Shown piece by piece: positions 42,356 to 51,242 of a stretch of DNA of 64,000 bases. Under the pieces are notes generated by a model. It ran no database searches, was not told where the DNA came from, and saw only the letters and a list, made by a program, of their open reading frames with translations. Numbering within the stretch: position 1 is the stretch's first letter; every line of letters begins with the position of its first letter. Position numbers and translations under genes: made by a program. This stretch comes from CBIHON01 sp966211965 (GTDB lineage Bacteria > Pseudomonadota > Gammaproteobacteria > Burkholderiales > Burkholderiaceae_D), in contig CBIHON010000012.1 in assembly GCA_966211965.1 (NCBI GenBank), positions 1 through 64,000 on the forward strand. The letters run 5' to 3'.

Positions 42356-44428
42356 ATGGAACCGGACTTGTTTTCGGCGATGGCGCCGGCTGCCGCTTCG
42401 GCCGCGGTTTCTGCTCCTGACATGGAAGATTGGAAAGTGCGTGCAGCGTGGCTCAAGGACACCTTGAACCGGCATGGCCACGCTTATTACGTGTTGGATG
42501 CACCCACCATTCCCGATGCGGAATACGACAAGCTGTTCATGGAATTGCAGGCTTTGGAAGCGGCGCATCCGGAACTGGTCGCGGCCGATTCGCCGACGCA
42601 ACGGATCGGCGGCAAGCCCTTGCCGCAATTTGCGCAGGTCACGCATTCGGTTCCGATGCTGTCGCTCGGCAACGGCTTTAGCGATGAAGATATCGTCGCT
42701 TTCGACCGTCGTGTACGGGAGGGATTGCAGACCGCAGGCGAGGTCGAATACGCGACCGACTTGAAGTTCGACGGCCTGGCAATCAATCTGCGCTATGAGG
42801 ACGGCATCCTGACACAGGCAGCGACGCGTGGAGACGGCGCAACCGGAGAAAACGTCACGGCCAATATCCGTACCGTGCGTTCGATTCCTCTGCGCTTGCA
42901 CGGCGAACATCTGCCCAAGGTGATCGATGTGCGTGGCGAAATCATGATGTTCAAGGCAGATTTCGTGCGTCTTAATGCTCGCCAGCGCGAAGCGGGCCAG
43001 AAGGAATTCGCCAACCCGCGCAATGCGGCGGCCGGCAGCCTGCGGCAACTGGACCCGCGGATTACCGCGCAGCGGGCCTTGCGATTTTTTGCATATGGGA
43101 TCGGCACCCTGGAAGGCGCGGAATTGCCGCCGACGCACGCCGGACTGCTCGATTGGTATGCGACGCTTGGCATACCGGTATGTGCCGAACGTGCCGTCGT
43201 CAGAGGTGCACAGGGCCTGCTCGACTTTTTCCGGAACATCGGCGGGCAGCGCACCGGTTTGCCGTACGAGATCGATGGCGTCGTCTACAAGGTCAATCGC
43301 GTCGAGGAGCAGAAAAAGCTCGGCTACGTCTCGCGCGCTCCGCGCTTCGCGATTGCGCATAAATTCCCGGCCGAAGAGGCGCTTACCTTGGTCCAGGATA
43401 TCGAAGTCCAGGTCGGGCGTACTGGTGCGGTCACCCCGGTCGCTCGCCTGCTGCCCGTTTTTGTCGGCGGTGTGACGGTGACCAATGCGACCCTGCACAA
43501 TGAGGATGAAGTCAGGCGCAAGGACATCCGCATCGGCGACACCGTCATCGTGCGCCGCGCAGGCGACGTGATCCCCGAAGTAGTGAGCTTCGTGCCTGAG
43601 ATGCGGCCGGCCGATGCGCGTGAATTCGTAATGCCAAGCGCCTGCCCGGTATGTGGTTCGCCGATTGTCCGTCCGGAAGACGAGGCGATCGCGCGCTGCT
43701 CCGGCGGTTGGGTCAAATGCGCGGCGCAACGCAAGGGCGGGTTGCTGCATTTTGTCTCGCGCCGGGCGATGGACATCGAAGGCCTGGGCGATCAATTGGT
43801 CGAGCAATTGGTCGACAAGCATGTGATCACCACCGCGGCCGACTTTTACAAGCTCGGCCTGACCGCGCTGGCCGAGCTGGATCGGATGGCCGAGAAGTCG
43901 GCGCAGAATGTGTTGAATGCCCTGGAGAAATCTAAAACGACGACTCTGGCACGTTTCATCTATTCCCTTGGCATTCGTCATGTCGGGGAGGCCACCGCCA
44001 AGGAACTGGCCCGTCATTTCGCAAATCTAAACGCACTGCTTGAGGCATCGGAAGAGGGTTTGCTCGAAGTGGCGGATGTGGGTCCGGTGGTTGCTCGTTC
44101 CATCAGGACATTTTTTTCAGATCCTCTCAATCTCGAACTTATCGAACAACTCCGGGCCGCAGGCGTGAGCTGGGCCGAAGGCGTACAAGAGCATAGGCCC
44201 AAACCCTTGCAAGGCAAGACCTTTGTTCTCACAGGAACGCTGCCCACGTTAAATCGCGATTCAGCCGCTGAAATGATCGAAGCCGCCGGCGGCAAGGTTG
44301 CCGGATCGGTTTCCAAGAAAACGTCGTATGTGGTCGCGGGCGAAGAGGCCGGAAGCAAATTGCTGAAGGCGCAGGAGTTGGGGGTGCCGATTCTGGACGA
44401 GGCCGGGTTGCTTGACTTGCTCAAATAA
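42356..44428 (+). CDS. ligA: NAD-dependent DNA ligase
   Basis: A 690-residue enzyme that seals nicks in DNA during replication and repair. ATG 42356 lies three bases after the zipA stop. It has the adenylation Lys in ATDLKFDGLAINLRYEDG, an NAD-binding Ia region (HAYYVLDAPTIPDAEYD), an OB fold, a Cys4 zinc finger (ACPVCGSPIV ... CSGGWVKC), helix-hairpin-helix repeats and a C-terminal BRCT domain (GKTFVLTGTLPTLNRDSA, final 80 residues). The length is at the upper end of the usual range. Confidence 0.97.
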   Translation: MEPDLFSAMAPAAASAAVSAPDMEDWKVRAAWLKDTLNRHGHAYYVLDAPTIPDAEYDKLFMELQALEAAHPELVAADSPTQRIGGKPLPQFAQVTHSVPMLSLGNGFSDEDIVAFDRRVREGLQTAGEVEYATDLKFDGLAINLRYEDGILTQAATRGDGATGENVTANIRTVRSIPLRLHGEHLPKVIDVRGEIMMFKADFVRLNARQREAGQKEFANPRNAAAGSLRQLDPRITAQRALRFFAYGIGTLEGAELPPTHAGLLDWYATLGIPVCAERAVVRGAQGLLDFFRNIGGQRTGLPYEIDGVVYKVNRVEEQKKLGYVSRAPRFAIAHKFPAEEALTLVQDIEVQVGRTGAVTPVARLLPVFVGGVTVTNATLHNEDEVRRKDIRIGDTVIVRRAGDVIPEVVSFVPEMRPADAREFVMPSACPVCGSPIVRPEDEAIARCSGGWVKCAAQRKGGLLHFVSRRAMDIEGLGDQLVEQLVDKHVITTAADFYKLGLTALAELDRMAEKSAQNVLNALEKSKTTTLARFIYSLGIRHVGEATAKELARHFANLNALLEASEEGLLEVADVGPVVARSIRTFFSDPLNLELIEQLRAAGVSWAEGVQEHRPKPLQGKTFVLTGTLPTLNRDSAAEMIEAAGGKVAGSVSKKTSYVVAGEEAGSKLLKAQELGVPILDEAGLLDLLK

Positions 44429-44443
44429 CCTATTGGACGAAGA

Positions 44444-45319
44444 ATGAGAAAAATCAGAAAAGCGGTGTTCCCCGTAGCGGGTCTCGGCAGCCGGTTTTTG
44501 CCGGCCACCAAAGCGCAACCCAAAGAAATGCTTCCGATCGTCGACAAGCCCTTGATTCAATACGCGGTCGAGGAGGCGGTGGCGGCAGGCATCACTGAAA
44601 TGGTCTTCATCACCGGGCGCAACAAGCGCGCAATCGAGGACCATTTCGATAAGGCTTATGAACTGGAAGCCGAACTGGAAGCCGCCGGGAAAAAAGCGCT
44701 GCTTGAGGTGATCCAGAACGTCATCCCAAAACACATCAATTGCGTGTACATCCGGCAATCCTCGCCGCTCGGTCTGGGACATGCGGTGTTGTGCGCGCGC
44801 CCGGTCATCGGTAATGAGCCATTTGCGGTATTGCTGGCGGACGACTTCATGGATGTGGAAAACGGCCAGCTTCCCGTGCTGGCGCAAATGGCGGAAATCC
44901 ATGCACGGGAAGGGGCGAGCCTTTTAGGGGTGCAGGATGTGCCGCGCGCTGAAACGAAACAGTACGGCATCGTCAGCGTGGACCATTATCAACCCAACTT
45001 GGAGCGCGTTAACGCGATTGTGGAAAAGCCCAATCCGGAAGCGGCGCCTTCCACGCTCGCGGTAGTGGGGCGTTATGTGCTGAACCATCGGATTTTCGAA
45101 TTCCTGGAGGGCCTCGGGCAAGGAGCCGGCGGCGAAATCCAACTGACCGACGGCATTGCTTTATTAATGAAGGCCGAGCCGGTGCTGGCCTATCGATATG
45201 CCGGGCAGCGTTATGATTGCGGATCGAAGCTGGGGTATCTGAAGGCCATGGTGGCGATGGGGTTGAAGCACCCCGAGACCGGCAAAGGCTTTTCGGATTT
45301 TTTAAGGCAGGTTAAATGA
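44444..45319 (+). CDS. galU: UTP-glucose-1-phosphate uridylyltransferase
   Basis: A 291-residue nucleotidyltransferase that makes UDP-glucose for envelope polysaccharides. It shows the N-terminal signature VFPVAGLGSRFLPATKAQPK, EMLPIVDKPLIQYAVEEAVA, and the substrate-site segments LGLGHAVLCARPVIG and VLLADDFMDV. Length is normal. It starts 15 bp after ligA and its stop overlaps the def start (ATGA). Confidence 0.96.
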   Translation: MRKIRKAVFPVAGLGSRFLPATKAQPKEMLPIVDKPLIQYAVEEAVAAGITEMVFITGRNKRAIEDHFDKAYELEAELEAAGKKALLEVIQNVIPKHINCVYIRQSSPLGLGHAVLCARPVIGNEPFAVLLADDFMDVENGQLPVLAQMAEIHAREGASLLGVQDVPRAETKQYGIVSVDHYQPNLERVNAIVEKPNPEAAPSTLAVVGRYVLNHRIFEFLEGLGQGAGGEIQLTDGIALLMKAEPVLAYRYAGQRYDCGSKLGYLKAMVAMGLKHPETGKGFSDFLRQVK

Positions 45320-45852
45320 GTGTAAGAGATATTCTGAAGATGGGCGATCCGCGCCTGTTGCGGCAAGCCGAGCCGGTCAAAGAGTTCGGCACGGCCAAGC
45401 TTGAGGCGCTGATTGCGGACATGTTCGACACCATGTATGCAGCGAATGGCGCCGGCTTGGCGGCGCCGCAAATCGGCGTCAATCTTCAACTGGTGATCTT
45501 CGGATTCAAGCAGAATCAGCGCTATCCGGAGGCGCCGCCGGTTCCCGAAACGGTTTTGATCAACCCGACGTTGAAACCCTTGTCCGATGAAATGGACGAG
45601 AATTGGGAGGGTTGTTTATCGGTGCCCGGGCTGCGTGGCGTAGTGCCGCGCTGGAGCAAATTGCATTACGAGGGGTTTGACCAGCACGGCAAGCGCATCA
45701 GCCGCGATGTCGACGGCTTCCATGCGCGTGTCGTGCAGCATGAGTGCGATCATCTGGCAGGTATTCTGTATCCGATGCGGATCAAAGACTTTACGCGCTT
45801 CGGTTATGTGGATGTCTTGTTTCCGGAGATGGACCCTGGAGAAGATGATTGA
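45316..45852 (+). CDS. def: Peptide deformylase
   Basis: A 178-residue Fe-dependent deformylase that removes the formyl group from nascent proteins. The three motifs are intact: GAGLAAPQIG, EGCLSVPG and QHECDHLAGIL (HExxH as HECDH). It is translationally coupled to galU by a four-base overlap. This copy is not next to fmt, so a second def may exist elsewhere in the genome, as is common in Burkholderiales. Confidence 0.95.
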   Translation: MSVRDILKMGDPRLLRQAEPVKEFGTAKLEALIADMFDTMYAANGAGLAAPQIGVNLQLVIFGFKQNQRYPEAPPVPETVLINPTLKPLSDEMDENWEGCLSVPGLRGVVPRWSKLHYEGFDQHGKRISRDVDGFHARVVQHECDHLAGILYPMRIKDFTRFGYVDVLFPEMDPGEDD

Positions 45853-45861
45853 GCGTATGTT

Positions 45862-46608
45862 TTAAAATTGCTCATCCGGCCGCAGGTAGCGCCACTGGCC
45901 GGTGGGCAAATCGCCCAGTTTAATGCGGCCGATACGGACGCGTTTGAGGCCAACCACCTTCAGGCCGACGAGTTCGCACATGCGCCGGATCTGACGTTTT
46001 TTTCCCTCGCGCAAAGTGAAGCTCAACTGGTCTTCATTTTGCCAAAACACTTTAGCTGGCAGCAATTTTTTGCCATCCAGCGACAGTCCATGATTCAAGC
46101 GCTTCAAATCTGCATCAGGCAAACGGCCCGGCTTTGAATACTGGACGCGCACCAGATATTCCTTGTCGATCGTACTGCCTTCTCCGATCAATTGTTTTGC
46201 GATTCGTCCGTCCTGCGTCAACACCAACAGTCCCACCGAATCGATGTCGAGCCGTCCGGCCGGCACCAGGCTGCGCAGCTGGGTTGGATGGAACTGTTCG
46301 GACGCCTTGTCTTCTTTCCAGCGCGTCTCGGCCTTGACCAGTGCGATCGCCGGCGTATAGCCATCTTCGGCCTGGCCACTGACGTAGCCGACCGGTTTGT
46401 TGAGCAGAACGGTAACCCGCTTGGATTGTTCTGCGCTGGCTTGGCGTTCAACCGTCACGCGTTGGTGCGGCAAAACCTTGCTGCCGAGCTCCGATACCAC
46501 CTTGCCGTCGACCCGTACCCACCCGCGCGCGATCCATTCGTCAGCTTCACGGCGCGAGCACAGGCCGAGTTCAGACATGCGTTTGGAAAGGCGGAGAGGT
46601 TCAGTCAT
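45862..46608 (-). CDS. rRNA pseudouridine synthase, RsuA/RluB/RluF family
   Basis: A 248-residue protein; ATG 46608 was preferred to the TTG three codons upstream. An S4 RNA-binding domain (about 5-65; LSKRMSELGLCSRREADEWI) precedes the synthase domain with the catalytic Asp in AGRLDIDSVGLLVLTQDG and the C-terminal LREGKKRQIRRMCELVGLKV. It isomerises a uridine in ribosomal RNA; RluF-like specificity (23S) is a guess from the short S4-plus-catalytic layout. It is 18 bp downstream of glnD and converges with def. Confidence 0.88.
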   Translation of the reverse strand: MTEPLRLSKRMSELGLCSRREADEWIARGWVRVDGKVVSELGSKVLPHQRVTVERQASAEQSKRVTVLLNKPVGYVSGQAEDGYTPAIALVKAETRWKEDKASEQFHPTQLRSLVPAGRLDIDSVGLLVLTQDGRIAKQLIGEGSTIDKEYLVRVQYSKPGRLPDADLKRLNHGLSLDGKKLLPAKVFWQNEDQLSFTLREGKKRQIRRMCELVGLKVVGLKRVRIGRIKLGDLPTGQWRYLRPDEQF

Positions 46609-46626
46609 GGTGGTCAATCGAGGGTG

Positions 46627-49179
46627 TCAGACGTGCAACGCTTCCAGCAAGTCGGTTTCGAACTGGATTTGGCTGCGGGCATTGTTCAATGTCGGACTGT
46701 CTATCAGGAAAACGTCTTCGACCCGTTCGCCCAAGGTCATGATTTTGGCGGTGTGCAGGTTGATCTTGTATTTGGCCAGCACATTCGCAATCGAATACAG
46801 CAATCCGTTGCGGTCGTTGGCCGAAACCGACAGCAGATAATGCTGGCCGCGCTCGTCCGGACGCAAGTCGACGGTCGGGGTAATGGGAAAAGTCCGTGAC
46901 AGGCGGGACAAACGTCCTTTGCTGGGTGTCGGCAAAGGATCTTGCGATTGCAGCAAATGCATCAACTCGTGTTCGATCAGGCTGATGATGTCGCGGTAGC
47001 TATTGGCGAAAGCCGGTTCGGTCACAAGAAAAGTATCAAGCGCATAGCCATGCTTGGTGGTGTGAATCTTTGCATCCAGAATACTGAAATCCTTGCGATC
47101 GAAATAGCTGCAGATGCGGGCGAACAAATCGGGTTGGTCTTTCAGATAGACCGCAACTTGCAAGCCTTCGCCGATCGGCGCCAGGCGACACTTGACGACC
47201 GGAGTCGGACTATCGATCTTGTTGTACAGCGCACGCGTCTGCCACGCGATGTCCGACGCATCATGCCGCAGGAAATAGGCGACATCGAGTTGCTGCCAGA
47301 AGCGCTCATGCGCATCGACAGGCAGGCCATACAGGCGTAAGGTTTTAAGCGCATCGTCCTGACGATTTTTCAGTTCGTGGTCGGCGGACGGCGATTCACC
47401 GCCAAGCACGCGCAGCGTCATGCGATACAAGTCTTCCAGCAACTTTGCTTTCCAGGCATTCCATACTTTCGGGCTGGTGCCGCGCACATCGGCTACCGTC
47501 AGCAAATACAGCGCAGTCAGGTGCCTTTCATCCTTCACCAGATTGGCAAAGGCTCGAATCACCTCCGGGTCCGACAAGTCACGTTTCTGCGCCACTTGCG
47601 ACATCGTCAGATGCTGTTCGACCAGAAACACCACCAGTTCGGTATTTTCTTTCGACAGCGCATGGTCCTTGCAGAACCTGCGCGCGTCACCCATGCCGAG
47701 CTTGGAGTGATCACCGCCGCGGCCTTTGGCGATATCATGGAATAGGGCGGCGATATACAACAGCCAGGGTTGGCCGAAATTGGCCATGAGCTGGCTGCAG
47801 AACGGATATTCGTGCGCATGCTCGGTCATGGTAAAGCGGCGAACGTTGCGTACGACCATCAGGATGTGCTGATCGACGGTGTACACATGAAACAGGTCAT
47901 GCTGCATCTGGCCGATGATGCGCCGAAAATTCGGCAGGTATCGTCCCAGGATGCTGGTCTGGTTCATGCCGCGCAGCGCGTGGGTAATACCTTGCGGCGC
48001 CTGCAGGATTTGCAGGAATAGTGAGCGGTTAACCGGATCGCGCCGGAAAGCTGTATCGATCTTGAAACGGGCATGCCATAACGCACGCAACGTGCGCGCA
48101 GTCATGCCTTTCAATTCCGTGTAATGGGCCAGGATCAGGAACACTTCGAGCATCGCCGACGGTGCCGTTTCAAAGGTGTCGTCGCGCGCGATATCGATCA
48201 ATCCGTTGATTTCGTTGAAGCGGTCGTTGATTACCTGCGGTGACCCCGCTTGCGGGAATAATTGCGCTTCGATATTTTGCAGCAAGATGGTGTTGAGCTG
48301 CGTGACCGCCTTGGCAGCCCAGTAATAGCGCTGCATCAGGTATTCGCTGGCGCGGCGGGTTTCGGTTGTCTTGAAGCCGAAAGTTTCCGCAATCGGAGTT
48401 TGCACGTCAAATACCAAGCGGTCTTCGCGCCGGTTTGCGTGGATATGCAGGCGGATGCGAATGTCCTTGAAGGCGCGTTCCTTTTGCATCAACTGGCGCG
48501 CTTCGGTTGCCGTGATCAAGCCCCGCTCCGCCAGCTTGCGCCAGGAATCTCCCAGGCCGGCAGCCTTGGCCACCCATAGAATTACCTGCAGGTCACGCAA
48601 GCCTCCTGGGCTTTCCTTGCAATTCGGTTCCAGGCTGTACGGTGTGTCTTCATATTTCACATGCCGCTGACGCAATTCCAGAATCTTGGCACGGAAGAAT
48701 GCTTGCGGGTCCATCGCCGCGCTGCAACGGTCCTGCAGGAAATGAAACAACTGGCGGCTGCCGGTGATGAGACGTGCTTCCAGCAAGCTGGTCTGAACAG
48801 TGATATCGGCCGCGGACTCGCTCAGGCATTCGTCGATGGTGCGAATGCTATGGCCCATTTCGAGGCCAATGTCCCAGAACAGTTGCACCAGTTCTTCCAG
48901 CTTGGCTTGCAAGGCGGCGTTCGGCGCGGCTTTCAGCAACACCAGCACATCGACATCGGAACAGGGGAACAACTCGCCGCGTCCATAGCCGCCGACCGCG
49001 ACCAAGGCGGCGCTATGCGGCATGCTGAACGCTTGCCACGCTTGCGTCAATACCGCATCGACTCTCTTGCGCAATTGTGCAAGGAGCTTTTCCGGTTTGC
49101 CATCGCTTTGGAATGCGGCAATGATGGCCTGCCGCTCGTTTTTCAGTTGCTCTTTGAGAGACAACGCAAGAGACGCCAT
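46627..49179 (-). CDS. glnD: Bifunctional uridylyltransferase/uridylyl-removing enzyme (PII regulator)
   Basis: An 850-residue nitrogen sensor that uridylylates PII proteins when glutamine is low and removes UMP when it is high. It has the nucleotidyltransferase motif GGYGRGELFPCSDVDVLVLL near 65, the HD domain (IAALFHDIAKGRGGDHSKLG near 475) and two C-terminal ACT domains (about 690-770 and 785-850), with DRKDFSILDAKIHTTKHGYA and DRNGLLYSIANVLAKYKI. It is six bases downstream of map on the same strand. Confidence 0.96.
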   Translation of the reverse strand: MASLALSLKEQLKNERQAIIAAFQSDGKPEKLLAQLRKRVDAVLTQAWQAFSMPHSAALVAVGGYGRGELFPCSDVDVLVLLKAAPNAALQAKLEELVQLFWDIGLEMGHSIRTIDECLSESAADITVQTSLLEARLITGSRQLFHFLQDRCSAAMDPQAFFRAKILELRQRHVKYEDTPYSLEPNCKESPGGLRDLQVILWVAKAAGLGDSWRKLAERGLITATEARQLMQKERAFKDIRIRLHIHANRREDRLVFDVQTPIAETFGFKTTETRRASEYLMQRYYWAAKAVTQLNTILLQNIEAQLFPQAGSPQVINDRFNEINGLIDIARDDTFETAPSAMLEVFLILAHYTELKGMTARTLRALWHARFKIDTAFRRDPVNRSLFLQILQAPQGITHALRGMNQTSILGRYLPNFRRIIGQMQHDLFHVYTVDQHILMVVRNVRRFTMTEHAHEYPFCSQLMANFGQPWLLYIAALFHDIAKGRGGDHSKLGMGDARRFCKDHALSKENTELVVFLVEQHLTMSQVAQKRDLSDPEVIRAFANLVKDERHLTALYLLTVADVRGTSPKVWNAWKAKLLEDLYRMTLRVLGGESPSADHELKNRQDDALKTLRLYGLPVDAHERFWQQLDVAYFLRHDASDIAWQTRALYNKIDSPTPVVKCRLAPIGEGLQVAVYLKDQPDLFARICSYFDRKDFSILDAKIHTTKHGYALDTFLVTEPAFANSYRDIISLIEHELMHLLQSQDPLPTPSKGRLSRLSRTFPITPTVDLRPDERGQHYLLSVSANDRNGLLYSIANVLAKYKINLHTAKIMTLGERVEDVFLIDSPTLNNARSQIQFETDLLEALHV

Positions 49180-49185
49180 CTTTAC

Positions 49186-50019
49186 TTACACTGCCAGAGG
49201 CTGGGTCGTCGTCGCTGCTTGAATCAGTGCGGGCGGAGGGGGCATGCCGGGCGATACCGTCAATACCTCATACCCGGTTTCCGTTACCAGGACAGTGTGT
49301 TCCCATTGTGCGGACAGGCTGCGGTCCTTGGTCTTGATGGTCCAGCCGTCACCCATTTCACGAATTTCGCGACGGCCTGCATTGATCATCGGCTCGACGG
49401 TGAAAATCATTCCGGGAACCAGTTTTTCCAGCGTGCCGGGGCGGCCGTAGTGCAAGACCTGTGGCTCTTCATGGAAGACCTTGCCGATGCCGTGGCCGCA
49501 GAATTCACGCACCACGCTGTAACCGGCCTTTTCAGCGTGTTGTTGAATGACATGGCCGATGTCGCCCAGATGCGCGCCCGGTTTGATCTTGGAAATTCCA
49601 AGCCACATGCATTCAAAGGTGATTTCGCCCAGGCGCCTTGCCAGAATGGATGGTTCTCCGACATAGTACATGCGGCTGGTGTCGCCGTGATAGCCGTTCT
49701 TGATGACTGTGACGTCGAGATTGATGACGTCGCCGTTCTTCAGGACCTTGTCGCCCGGTATGCCATGACAAACCACATCGTTGACCGAGGTGCAGATTGC
49801 CTTTGGGTAGGGCGTATAACCCGGCGGGCAATAGTTCAGCGGCGCTGGAATAGTCTGCTGGACATTGGTCATGTACTCATGGCACAGCCGATCCAGTTCG
49901 CCGGTGGTGATGCCTGCCTTGACGAACGGTGCTATGTAATCCAGTACTTCCGCAGCCAGTTTGCCGGCTACCCGCATACCTTCGATATCGTCAGCAGTTT
50001 TGATGGAAATAGAAGACAT
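49186..50019 (-). CDS. map: Methionine aminopeptidase, type I
   Basis: A 277-residue metallopeptidase that removes the initiator Met. ATG 50019 gives the family start MSSISIKTADDIEGMRVAGK; the open frame to 50061 has no support. Metal-ligand regions are INLDVTVIKNGYHGDTSRMY, CGHGIGKVFHEEPQVLHYG and MIFTVEPMIN, with a final WEHTVLVTETG. It is divergent from rpsB, across a 278-bp region, and precedes glnD. Confidence 0.96.
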   Translation of the reverse strand: MSSISIKTADDIEGMRVAGKLAAEVLDYIAPFVKAGITTGELDRLCHEYMTNVQQTIPAPLNYCPPGYTPYPKAICTSVNDVVCHGIPGDKVLKNGDVINLDVTVIKNGYHGDTSRMYYVGEPSILARRLGEITFECMWLGISKIKPGAHLGDIGHVIQQHAEKAGYSVVREFCGHGIGKVFHEEPQVLHYGRPGTLEKLVPGMIFTVEPMINAGRREIREMGDGWTIKTKDRSLSAQWEHTVLVTETGYEVLTVSPGMPPPPALIQAATTTQPLAV

Positions 50020-50120
50020 AAGGATCCAGAGTGCGCAGAATTTTACTGCGCAAAAAATCAATTAATAGAAGATTATAGACGACGCGCCCGGCATTCGCAC
50101 AAGCAAAAGCAGTGTCACCC

Positions 50121-50150
50121 TTGAAAGATTGGCTCGTTTTAAGGTAAAAT
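50121..50150 (+). promoter_or_regulatory. Candidate sigma-70 promoter of rpsB-tsf
   Basis: TTGAAA (50121-50126) and TAAAAT (50145-50150) are 18 bases apart, a near-consensus pair facing rpsB. It would produce a leader of about 140 bases. The position agrees with the long structured leaders known for rpsB in other proteobacteria. Confidence 0.6.
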
Positions 50151-50160
50151 CTGCGGTTAG

Positions 50161-50286
50161 CTTGAAATGCATTCAAGTGAGCTCGTAGCAAATCCCTGTT
50201 CAAGTAACGCCAAGCCGCGAATCCGCTCGAAAAGGGTGCTCGAATCAATGTTGGTTCGGGTAACTGATCGGATTCAAGACCTAACC
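50161..50286 (+). promoter_or_regulatory. Structured rpsB leader (candidate S2 autoregulatory element)
   Basis: Two hairpins are visible in the leader: CTTGAA (50161-50166) with TTCAAG (50172-50177), and a bulged stem of GGTTCGGGT (50253-50261) with ACCTAACC (50279-50286). The second ends one base before the SD sequence CTGGAG and 11 bases before the rpsB ATG, so it could control ribosome access. In enteric bacteria S2 represses its own operon via the rpsB leader; the same here is inferred. Confidence 0.4.
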
Positions 50287-50297
50287 CTGGAGATATT

Positions 50298-51053
50298 ATG
50301 TCCGTAACAATGCGTGAAATGCTGGAAGCCGGTGTCCATTTCGGCCATCAAACCCGCTTCTGGAATCCTAAAATGGCCCCGTACATCTTCGGCCATCGTA
50401 ACAAAATTCATATCGTCAACCTGGAAAAGACCCTGGGCATGTACCAGGAGGCGATGAAGTATATCCGTCAATTGGCTTCCAATCGCGGCACCATCCTGAT
50501 GGTCGGGACCAAGCGCCAAGCGCGCGAGATCATTGCTGCCGAAGCGCAACGCGCCGGCATGCCTTACGTGGATCAGCGTTGGTTGGGCGGCATGTTGACC
50601 AACTTCAAGACAATCAAGACCTCGATCAAGCGTCTGAAAGAAATGGAAACGGCGACCGAAGACGGTTCCGTTGAAAAGCTGAGCAAGAAAGAAGCCCTGA
50701 TGTTCCAGCGCGAGATGGCCAAGCTGCAAAAAGCCATCGGTGGCATCAAGGATCTCGGCGGTGTTCCTGATGCAATCTTCGTGGTCGACGTCGGCTATCA
50801 TAAAGGTACGGTTACCGAGGCCGCAAAGCTCGGTATCCCGGTCATCGGCGTAGTCGATACCAACCACTCTCCTGAAGGCGTGACCTATGTCATTCCAGGC
50901 AATGACGATTCTTCCAAGGCAATCACGTTGTATGCCCGCGGTGTGGCCGACGCGATCCTCGAAGGTCGTGCCAATGCCATGACCGATGTGGTCGAAGCCA
51001 TCAAGGGCAACGCCGACAGCGACGATTTCGTCGAGGTCAGCGAGCAAGAGTAA
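50298..51053 (+). CDS. rpsB: 30S ribosomal protein S2
   Basis: A 251-residue ribosomal protein with TGGAG before ATG 50298. The family opening VTMREMLEAGVHFGHQTRFW and NPKMAPYIFGHRNKIHIVNL, plus the central QRWLGGMLTNFKTIKTSI and the late NDDSSKAITLYARGVADAI, are unmistakable. It is first in the block running to lpxB and is followed by a terminator before tsf, which can set the S2 to EF-Ts ratio. Confidence 0.98.
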   Translation: MSVTMREMLEAGVHFGHQTRFWNPKMAPYIFGHRNKIHIVNLEKTLGMYQEAMKYIRQLASNRGTILMVGTKRQAREIIAAEAQRAGMPYVDQRWLGGMLTNFKTIKTSIKRLKEMETATEDGSVEKLSKKEALMFQREMAKLQKAIGGIKDLGGVPDAIFVVDVGYHKGTVTEAAKLGIPVIGVVDTNHSPEGVTYVIPGNDDSSKAITLYARGVADAILEGRANAMTDVVEAIKGNADSDDFVEVSEQE

Positions 51054-51088
51054 GCCTTAACCTCTGGCTACAGAGGTGAGGGGGAAAT

Positions 51089-51115
51089 GGGGCAACTAAG
51101 TTCGCCCCTTTTTTT
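51089..51115 (+). terminator. Rho-independent terminator after rpsB
   Basis: GGGGC (51089-51093) pairs with GCCCC (51104-51108), with AACT/AGTT extending the stem inward and a T run at 51109-51115. A smaller hairpin (ACCTCTG, GCTA, CAGAGGT; 51060-51077) sits just before it. It is 35 bases after the rpsB stop and probably causes partial termination. Confidence 0.8.
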
Positions 51116-51183
51116 CGAGCGAGTTTTGAACGAATTTTGATTGCGGACGTCCGATAGGCGTCAATTTTATGAATTGAGAGGCA

Positions 51184-51217
51184 AGAGTTTCAGGCGCTTC
51201 CAAGCGCATCAAACTCT
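51184..51217 (+). promoter_or_regulatory. Long hairpin in the tsf leader
   Basis: AGAGTTT (51184-51190) pairs with AAACTCT (51211-51217), and inside it GCGCTT (51194-51199) pairs with AAGCGC (51102-relative position 51202-51207) around two bases. The two stems are separated by a symmetric three-base internal loop. It lies 25 bases before the tsf ATG and just ahead of the strong SD AAGGAG. No T run follows, so it is not a terminator; it may stabilise the processed tsf message or regulate translation. Confidence 0.5.
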
Positions 51218-51242
51218 GGCTTCGACCGGAAGGAGAAAATAA

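Noticed and set aside
42287..44017. 576-codon minus-strand open frame opposite ligA
   Set aside because: It lies wholly inside a ligA gene with all its motifs; its translation is rich in His, Gln and Arg with no family features, as expected from antisense of GC-rich coding sequence.
48661..50124. 487-codon plus-strand frame opposite glnD and map
   Set aside because: It spans two well-supported genes on the other strand and shows no recognisable motif.
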